From Chloroflexota bacterium (GTDB taxonomy: Bacteria; Chloroflexota; Anaerolineae; UBA4142), in assembly GCA_023380675.1 (NCBI GenBank), contig JAMCRS010000338.1:1-17224 (forward strand): 17,224 nt of DNA, written 5' to 3'. Shown here one piece after another: positions 6,310 through 12,064 of this stretch (positions are counted from its first letter, which is position 1; the number at the start of each line of letters is the position of its first letter). The position numbers were made by a program, and so were the translations under genes. The notes beneath the pieces are model-generated. The model saw only the letters and a program-made list of their open reading frames with translations. It did not search any database and was not told the origin of the DNA.

Positions 6310-9300
6310 ATGGCAACGGTCGATGACGCTCTCAAGACCGCACGACAACTTGCGCGTCAGATCTCGACCGGCTTGTCAGATACGCCTTCGCCAGTCCCCG
6401 CTATCGAAATCACGCACCTCGTCGAACAAATTGCAGCACCCGAACAGCTTGCGGAGATCCCGACTGCCCTCCAGCGCGACGCGCTCGCATGCCTCGATCA
6501 AGTGCCGCGCGAGGCATTTGGACTGGCGCGTGTGGCGCACGAGCTTGCGTGTACGGCCGCCGACGACCGTGCGCAGGCCGAAACCGCGCTGACACTTGCG
6601 ATTGTCCTGAATCGACTTGGGGAATTCCGCGACGCACTGGCGCAATCACTTTCCGCGGCTGGCGAATTTGAAAAACGGGGCGACATGCCACAAGCCGCGC
6701 GAGGTTATTTCGAAGCGGCTTGGGCGAATTCTTGCCTGGGCCATCTCAAAGCTACCCTGGAAAATGCCGCACGTGCGCGAGAGAAGGATTTATCGCCGGT
6801 CTCCCAGGCACGCTGTGATTGGATTGGGGCGCGCGCTTTGCGTGACCAGGGAAATTACCCCGAAGCCGAAGAACTCTTCGAAAGATCGCGTGCCGTATTC
6901 GAGTCCGCGGGCATGCCTCTCGACGCAGCGCGCTGCACGCGCGAACTGGCTCACGTGTATGTGCGCGGTGAGCGACCAGGAGCCGCCGTGCTCCTGCAAT
7001 CCGCAAGGCAAATCTTCGAGTCCGCCCAATGCGCATTCGATGTCACTTTTTGTGATTTTCTCTCTGGCGTAGACCGAATTGAGAGAGCTTCTTATTCTGA
7101 CGCAGAGAGTAGTATTTCTCAAGCTCGGGACAGTTTTCTTCGCTTGGGCGCAGAGTTTTTCGTCGCCTGGTGTAACGCGCATCTCGGAGTTATCTATCTA
7201 TTTCAGAATCTATTCGAGGAATCGCTCGAAGCATCCCACCTCGCGCGCGACTATTTTCTCACCCGTGGCGTGGTAGTAGAAGTCTCTGCTTGTGACATCA
7301 ATATCGGGCTCACGTGCGATGCACTCAACCGCTATGACCAGGCCCTGACCTTTTATCAAGAGGCAGCTGATTTGTCATTGGAGGAAGGACGCGAGGTTCG
7401 GGCAGGGCGGATTCACGAGAACATGGGCTCCGTTTACGCGAAACAGGGCTTGTACGCGAAAGCACTAGAGCTTCAGGAGCGGGCTCTTGAAATTTACTCA
7501 AGGAAAGCACTCGAAAGCCTCGTGGGCAATTGCCTCGTCAGACTCGCCATCATTTGTCGGCAATTGGGACAGTACGGGGAAGCCATGGAACATCTGCGCC
7601 GCGCACACGCAATATTCTCCGAAAGAGATCTCGCGATTCAGCTTGCGGAATGCGAGTTTACCATGGCAGACGTTCACTTCGCACTTTACGAAACGAGCGA
7701 AGCGAATGTTCAGTTACATCAAGCGCGAAAAATATATGCCGAAAATGGATTAGAATCTCTAGTGGCTGTATGCGATCGCCTCCTCGCGTGTCTCGCCAAC
7801 CAACAAAGTGAACGCATACGCGCTCTATCTCTCGTCTCAGACAGCCGCGCGACGTTTCAAAAGCAGCATCAAATCGTCGATGTTGCTCTCTGCGACCTAA
7901 CGGAAGGTGAACTACGTCTTCAGTGGAATGAGCAACTCGAAGCCGAGCAGGCGTTTGTTCGCGCCCTAGCAGTCTTGTCGCCGGGCTTTCCAGATCAGGC
8001 ATGGCGCGTCGAGGCTGGGTTAGGAGACTGCGCAAAGGTTGCTTGCAAACCCTTAGCTGCGATCGAGCATTATCTAAACGCCATGCGCATCATTGCTCAA
8101 TCGCGTTCAATCCTCGTTACTGAACAGTTAAGCAACGATTACTTCTCCTCGCGCCAGTCCGTTTACGATAGGGCCCTGAAGATCGCGATGGAACTCGACG
8201 CGCCCGAAATCGCGCTAGAGATCGTTGAAGCCAGCAAGGCGCGGGTATTTCTATCCTTGTTGCAGAATCGCCGGTGGCATATTTCCAATGCACGGGACGA
8301 TCCGACCGTTGCTCAATTGCTCGCCCGTGAAAAGGAATTGCGTTACCAACTCGATGCTTTGCGAACCCATGCCACAGTAACTCCGCCCAAGGACAAGGAA
8401 GACGCTCTGCGGGGTGACACGCAAGCGCATATCTCGATAGCGGAATTGCAGGAGCTCAACGCGCTGAGCCACGCATACGAGTCGGTTGTGGCGCGCTTGC
8501 GGCTCTATTCGAACGGCCTAACCGGCGTTTCTGCGCCCTCTCTATTCGCGCTCGATCAATTTCGCGAAGTGGCGTCCGCGCGGCTCGGCACCGACTGGGC
8601 CGCGTTGGATTACTACTTGTCTGGCGATGACCTCACTTGCATTGTCGTGCAACCCACTCGCGTTTCCGTTTCGTCGAGAACACTCTCCAAGTACGATCGG
8701 GGAATCCTTGACAAATGTGTGTCGCAAGAACATGATTTGCGCGAAATCGTGTACAACGGTACGCTGCGGGGCGAACCGACTCCTTCGCCTGGCTTGCGTT
8801 ACTTGAGTCACTTGTATCATTTACTCGTGCCTGAGTGGCTTGACGCCGAGACATTGCTGATCGCGCCGCATGGCGCGTTGCACGCATTGCCGTTTCACGC
8901 GTTGAGAAAGGGCGACGATTATTTGATTCAGCATCACACGCTCATCTACACGCCGAGTCTGCAGGCTCTGCAATACCTCCTCGTCGAAGAACAAGCAGGT
9001 TCGGCGAAGTCGTTGGCAGTGGGGCTGTCCGAATTTGGAGACCAAATGCGACCGCTCCCTTATGCGAGCACGGAGATAGAACAATTCCAGGCAGTGTTGG
9101 GCGGGCAAGCCCAGATCTTGTGGGATGATCGCGCCACGCGCAAGGAGTTACTGGCGCTCGATCAAGCCGGCGCGTTGCAGGATTACGCGCTGATCCACTT
9201 TGCCACACACGCTATCCTTGACCGCACCGCTCCGCATCGCTCGCGCGTGCTCTTGCGCGATGAGCCGTTGACGATACTTGACATCATGGACCTGAGACTG

Positions 9301-9594
9301 AATGCGCGATTGGTGACGCTCTCGGCGTGCGAGACCGCGCTCGGTCAGGGTGGACGCGGCGACGAACTCGTCGGTCTCGCGCGCGCCTTTTTCCATGCCG
9401 GCGCACGAGCGCTTGTCGCTTCTCTATGGCAAGTACAAGACCGTTCGATCGCGGAATTGATGGGGCGTTTTTACCGGCGTCTGGCGGATGGGGAGAATAT
9501 TGCCGTGGCGCTTCGCCACGCGCAGGTCGAGATGATTCAGGCGAACTACTCGCCCTTTCAATGGGCGTCACTCGCTCTAATGGGTCGACCGTAG
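6310..9594 (+). CDS. TPR-CHAT protein (caspase-like cysteine peptidase), module A
   Basis: 1094 residues. The ATG at 6310 has GAGAGG upstream and follows the previous stop after one base. Residues ~85-600 are about 13 helical repeats with a period of almost exactly 40 residues. They are TPR-like (for example ALRDQGNYPEAEELFERSR and GSVYAKQGLYAKALELQERA), and a Cys recurs at the same place in most of them. A linker at ~600-780 contains EIVEASKARVFLSLLQNRRW, a segment typical of TPR-CHAT proteins. Residues ~790-1094 are the CHAT domain: LLIAPHGALHALPFHAL, then YALIHFATHA with catalytic His967, then LVTLSACETALGQGGRGDE with catalytic Cys1007. The usual C-terminal ALVASLWQVQD...A segment and FQWASLALMG complete it. 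Both catalytic residues are present. CHAT proteases are activated through their TPR part and cleave partner proteins. The neighbouring zinc-finger protein is the obvious candidate substrate, by inference. Confidence 0.9.
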   Translation: MATVDDALKTARQLARQISTGLSDTPSPVPAIEITHLVEQIAAPEQLAEIPTALQRDALACLDQVPREAFGLARVAHELACTAADDRAQAETALTLAIVLNRLGEFRDALAQSLSAAGEFEKRGDMPQAARGYFEAAWANSCLGHLKATLENAARAREKDLSPVSQARCDWIGARALRDQGNYPEAEELFERSRAVFESAGMPLDAARCTRELAHVYVRGERPGAAVLLQSARQIFESAQCAFDVTFCDFLSGVDRIERASYSDAESSISQARDSFLRLGAEFFVAWCNAHLGVIYLFQNLFEESLEASHLARDYFLTRGVVVEVSACDINIGLTCDALNRYDQALTFYQEAADLSLEEGREVRAGRIHENMGSVYAKQGLYAKALELQERALEIYSRKALESLVGNCLVRLAIICRQLGQYGEAMEHLRRAHAIFSERDLAIQLAECEFTMADVHFALYETSEANVQLHQARKIYAENGLESLVAVCDRLLACLANQQSERIRALSLVSDSRATFQKQHQIVDVALCDLTEGELRLQWNEQLEAEQAFVRALAVLSPGFPDQAWRVEAGLGDCAKVACKPLAAIEHYLNAMRIIAQSRSILVTEQLSNDYFSSRQSVYDRALKIAMELDAPEIALEIVEASKARVFLSLLQNRRWHISNARDDPTVAQLLAREKELRYQLDALRTHATVTPPKDKEDALRGDTQAHISIAELQELNALSHAYESVVARLRLYSNGLTGVSAPSLFALDQFREVASARLGTDWAALDYYLSGDDLTCIVVQPTRVSVSSRTLSKYDRGILDKCVSQEHDLREIVYNGTLRGEPTPSPGLRYLSHLYHLLVPEWLDAETLLIAPHGALHALPFHALRKGDDYLIQHHTLIYTPSLQALQYLLVEEQAGSAKSLAVGLSEFGDQMRPLPYASTEIEQFQAVLGGQAQILWDDRATRKELLALDQAGALQDYALIHFATHAILDRTAPHRSRVLLRDEPLTILDIMDLRLNARLVTLSACETALGQGGRGDELVGLARAFFHAGARALVASLWQVQDRSIAELMGRFYRRLADGENIAVALRHAQVEMIQANYSPFQWASLALMGRP

Positions 9595-9642
9595 AAAAGG
9601 GGCACGCTTGTATCAGAAGAACCGACCCGCGTCAACATAAAA

Positions 9643-9673
9643 GAGACGAGAAGCACTGGGAGCTTCTCGTCTC
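9643..9673 (-). terminator. Rho-independent terminator of the secreted peptide gene
   Basis: A perfect 12-bp stem (GAGACGAGAAGC with GCTTCTCGTCTC) and a 7-base loop. On the minus strand it is followed by TTTTATGTT, so it ends transcripts of the peptide gene at 9689-9883. It lacks a T-tract on the plus strand but lies 49 bp after the CHAT stop and may also slow read-through from module A towards module B. Confidence 0.8.
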
Positions 9674-9688
9674 GGACGAGCCTGGCTC

Positions 9689-9883
9689 TTAGCAGCCAGC
9701 GGTGCACGGGCTGTCAGGGTGCACCAGAATGGGCGTGGGCGTTGGGGTCGGCTGGTCGTCCAGGATGTACCCAGCCGTGGGATGCGTCGGGTGCGCCGAG
9801 GCTGCAAGAATCGGTGCGGCCGAGGTCGCCACGCCCGCCAGCAGGAACACGGCCAGCAAGAACGCCTTTGTGAACTTGAACAT
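9689..9883 (-). CDS. Small secreted Pro/Thr-rich peptide
   Basis: 64 residues. A near-perfect ribosome site, AAGGAGGT, lies five bases before the ATG, and a strong terminator follows, so this short frame is very likely a real gene. Residues 1-30 form a signal peptide: basic MFKFTK, a hydrophobic core (AFLLAVFLLAGVAT), and a likely cleavage after AAPILAASA. The mature part, about 34 residues, begins with HPTHPTAGYILDD, then PTPTPTPI, and ends SPCTAGC with two Cys. No family is recognised. It is convergent to the TPR-CHAT gene and divergent from sigma B, so it sits exactly between the two modules. It could be an exported signal, a cell-surface linker peptide or a target gene of one of the sigma factors; the sequence does not decide. 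Confidence 0.75.
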   Translation of the reverse strand: MFKFTKAFLLAVFLLAGVATSAAPILAASAHPTHPTAGYILDDQPTPTPTPILVHPDSPCTAGC

Positions 9884-9953
9884 CTCGTACCTCCTTGAAG
9901 TTGGATTACTTACACCCTCAAGGATGGCGAGACATCGTATTTCCTAACAGCCT

Positions 9954-9983
9954 CGCAAGTTATGTTTGCAAGTTATGCTTGCG
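9954..9983. promoter_or_regulatory. Operator-like repeat in the divergent peptide / sigma B promoter region
   Basis: GCAAGTTATG occurs twice (9955-9964 and 9968-9977), 13 bp apart, and the block is bounded by CGCAAG and CTTGCG in inverted orientation. It abuts and overlaps the proposed -35 of the sigma B promoter and lies 71 bp upstream of the peptide ATG, a position suited to a regulator acting on both genes. Binding by any protein is inference. Confidence 0.45.
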
Positions 9984-10007
9984 TTTCCGCATCATTCCTC
10001 GTAGAAT
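9979..10007 (+). promoter_or_regulatory. Probable promoter of module B (sigma B operon)
   Basis: TTGCGT (9979-9984), a 17-base spacer and TAGAAT (10002-10007, five of six matches). Transcription would start near 10014, about 40 bases before the GTG start at 10054. An ATG at 10012 would lie at or before the transcript start, which argues against it. Confidence 0.5.
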
Positions 10008-10053
10008 ATGGATGCGGGGCGCGCTGCAGCCCAAACGACCGCCGGAGGGATGT

Positions 10054-10866
10054 GTGGGGGATCCGTCGCACGATAGTTGTCGCCGCATCGTTCACGCCGA
10101 ATTGGCGAGGCGGGGATGGCAGCTCGCAGACCCCGAGGCCTTGGCAGACGAGGTCTGCCGGGAGATGGTCGAGAAGCAAGTGCCCGCGGCTGACCTGGAA
10201 ACAAAGGCAAAGCGCGCGACCCTGCGCCATTACTGCGTCATCCTCCATACCGCCTGCAGCGCGCACGGCACAGACCGCCAGCGCCGGGGCTTCGAGGAAC
10301 TTTGGTACTACCTGTATCCCATAGCGCACTACAAGTTGCGCGGCGATCCGTCATTCGCTGAGGATCTGACGCAGCAGGCCTTGGAAAAAACCTGGAAGAA
10401 CCTGGCGAATTGCCGGGACGCCGGCAGTTTTCTTAACTACGCCACACTCATTTTGATCAACGAGATCCGGCAGTACTTTCGAGACAAGTTCAAAAATGGC
10501 GGGGGTTCCGACGAACCGGCCTGGTTTGAGAAGGAATTGGACGAGACGGATCTTTCGGACACCAACTCAGAGGGCGACGTCAAGCCGTTCGACGTGATCG
10601 AGGATGAATCGAGTGGCGAGGCGCTGGACAAAGTGATCGTGGATGAAGATCTGAAGGAGTTGCTCGCGGTTCTGGAGGAATGCGTCGAGAATCGATTGTA
10701 CCGGGAGGTGCTAATCGATCTGTTCTTCGAAGACAAGGGCTTTGCGGAAATCGCCTCGTCGCGCCGAATGACCGTGGCCCATGTTTACGTATGCAAGAAT
10801 CGCGGGCTCAAAGAACTGAGCCAGTGCGAAGCCTTCATTCGGTTCGTCGAGAGGAAGAGACGTTGA
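10054..10866 (+). CDS. Sigma-70 family RNA polymerase sigma factor, module B
   Basis: 270 residues from GTG 10054, chosen because GGAGG lies five bases upstream. Residues 1-75 are a helical extension like that of sigma A. Region 2 is at about 85-140 (YYLYPIAHYKLRGD, FAEDLTQQALEKTWKNL, then SFLNYATLILINEIRQYFRDK). An acidic linker (about 153-200: ELDETDLSDTNSEGD, VIEDESSGEALDKVIVDEDL) replaces the usual short one. Region 4 is at about 205-260 (LEECVENRLYREVLIDLFFE, GFAEIASSRRMTVAHVYVCK, a helix-turn-helix). Its TGA stop overlaps the TTG start of the next gene, so it is translationally coupled to a zinc-finger anti-sigma-like protein. It is similar in layout to the sigma factor at 4460 but clearly diverged. 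It presumably directs its own regulon under control of the two downstream inhibitors. Confidence 0.85.
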   Translation: MGDPSHDSCRRIVHAELARRGWQLADPEALADEVCREMVEKQVPAADLETKAKRATLRHYCVILHTACSAHGTDRQRRGFEELWYYLYPIAHYKLRGDPSFAEDLTQQALEKTWKNLANCRDAGSFLNYATLILINEIRQYFRDKFKNGGGSDEPAWFEKELDETDLSDTNSEGDVKPFDVIEDESSGEALDKVIVDEDLKELLAVLEECVENRLYREVLIDLFFEDKGFAEIASSRRMTVAHVYVCKNRGLKELSQCEAFIRFVERKRR

Positions 10867-11228
10867 CGCGTTCAACCCAGGCTGAGAATCTGCAGCACAT
10901 TCGCCGCGCGGTGCGTTCGCCGCGCGTGGCCGCGCTGCCGCTGCCCGTGCGCCTCTTGGCATACGCGGCGGCAAATCCGCGCGCCGGCGGCCCGGCATGC
11001 GTGCGCTGCCACCGCGAGCTCCCTGCTTACGTAGACGCCGAGCTCGACGGCCGTTTGCCGCCCCTCGCCGAATCCTTCAGCCGCCAGCATTTACTTGTAT
11101 GCGCGAGTTGCTCGCAAGACTATACGGATTTGCTGGACGCCGCCATTCTGTCGTTCGAGTCTCGTCTGGCGAAACCGCCTCAGATGCCCAGGCCGGACCT
11201 GGGATTCCTCGAGGACTCTAGTGGCTGA
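10863..11228 (+). CDS. Small zinc-finger anti-sigma-like protein (zf-HC2/ZAS), module B, first
   Basis: 121 residues. The TTG at 10863 is taken as the start because it overlaps the sigma stop (TTGA) and has GAGGAAGAG just upstream; a GTG at 10911 is the alternative. The finger is complete: C46-x2-C49-H50 (ACVRCHRELPAYVDAEL), then H76-x3-C80-x2-C83 (QHLLVCASCSQDYTDLLD), as in ZAS proteins that bind cognate sigma factors. The protein ends soon after the motif PRPDLGFL, so it is a bare inhibitor domain with no sensor and no membrane segment. It overlaps the next gene by 8 bp. Likely role: cytoplasmic anti-sigma factor for sigma B; how its release is triggered is not visible. Confidence 0.78.
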   Translation: MTRSTQAENLQHIRRAVRSPRVAALPLPVRLLAYAAANPRAGGPACVRCHRELPAYVDAELDGRLPPLAESFSRQHLLVCASCSQDYTDLLDAAILSFESRLAKPPQMPRPDLGFLEDSSG

Positions 11229-12045
11229 CATCGAAAACGAGCGCCAAGCTAGACTGCGTCGCGCGGTCCGGGAACACGGGAGCGAGCTGACTCCCGGGCT
11301 CGAACGGCTCGCGCGCGCAGTCGCCGGCGACACCGAGGACGGGATCTCACATGAGGAATGCGTATCCGTCCTGCCCGAGCTCGTGGACGCGGAGATCGCC
11401 GGCGAGTCCATCGCTCGGAAATACGGGCGGTTCAAGCACCACCTGGACATTTGTCCGGCGTGCGCTGAGCAGTATGTCGCGCTGCTTGACTTGGCTCTCG
11501 CGGAAGAAGCCGGGACCCTTCCCGAGCCAGAGTCGATTCCGGGCCCGAACCTCGACTTTTTGCGCGCCCAGGCGCCCGCAGTTCCAGTTCTCCAGCCCGG
11601 CCCGGAGATGACGCTCCCGGAATTCGTCAAGCAGAAGGCGCTGGAAATTCTGAATGCCACCGCGCCGGCCCAAGTGCCAGACCTGTTGAGCGTCGTAGAC
11701 GCCTTCTTTAGACAGGTGAGCCAATTGAGCGGCGACCTGGCTTTCCAGCGCGGCGCCGGGCAGGCGTTGGGCCTGGGATCGGGCGAGTTGACCGCGCCGG
11801 TCGCCACGCTCGCGGTGACTTTTACCGCCGTACGCAGGCTTGTCGCGACACTCTCCCCCGAGCAGGTGGACGCGCTGGCCGCGGAAAACACCCTTGCCGG
11901 GCGCGCAGAGGAACAAGCGCTCCTCGCCGCGCGGGAGCTAAACGTCAATGCGGCGACGGCTAAGACCATCGCCGCGGAATTTGGCGCACTCCTCGCGGCG
12001 GAACCCCAAACTTTCCGCGGCTTGATCGAGCGAGTCAAGCCCTAG
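11221..12045 (+). CDS. Zinc-finger anti-sigma-like protein with helical C-terminal domain, module B, second
   Basis: 274 residues from GTG 11221, with GAGGA about five bases upstream and an 8-bp overlap with the preceding gene. LTPGLERLARAVAG leads to a full finger: C47 (HEECVSVLPELVDAEIAGE), then H74-x3-C78-x2-C81 (HHLDICPACAEQYVALLD). PGPNLDFL follows. Residues ~125-274 are predicted all-helical (EFVKQKALEILNA, VVDAFFRQVSQLSGDLAF, EEQALLAARELNVNAATAKT) with no obvious relatives that I recognise and no TM segment. The N-terminal 100 residues align with the module A protein at 5466 over the whole finger region. It could be a second anti-sigma, an anti-anti-sigma that competes for the factor, or an adaptor to the protease encoded next. 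Confidence 0.75.
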   Translation: MADIENERQARLRRAVREHGSELTPGLERLARAVAGDTEDGISHEECVSVLPELVDAEIAGESIARKYGRFKHHLDICPACAEQYVALLDLALAEEAGTLPEPESIPGPNLDFLRAQAPAVPVLQPGPEMTLPEFVKQKALEILNATAPAQVPDLLSVVDAFFRQVSQLSGDLAFQRGAGQALGLGSGELTAPVATLAVTFTAVRRLVATLSPEQVDALAAENTLAGRAEEQALLAARELNVNAATAKTIAAEFGALLAAEPQTFRGLIERVKP

Positions 12046-12064
12046 CCCGCGAGACGAGCACCGG

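Noticed and set aside
4460..9594. Type III-E CRISPR (Craspase) locus
   Set aside because: No Cas7-11/gRAMP, Csx30-like gene, Cas1/2 or repeat array is present; only the TPR-CHAT plus sigma theme is shared.
6310..9594. Separate cas/caspase effector with inactive site
   Set aside because: Both the His (HFATHA) and Cys (SACETA) of the CHAT dyad are present, so it is not called inactive.
10012..10053. ATG at 10012 as start of sigma B
   Set aside because: It lies at the expected transcription start and has no ribosome site; GTG 10054 has GGAGG at good spacing and matches the start of the paralogue.
11091..12038. 315-codon frame on the minus strand
   Set aside because: It is Ser/Ala/Arg-rich low-complexity antisense of the zinc-finger gene at 11221, which has proper motifs and operon overlaps.
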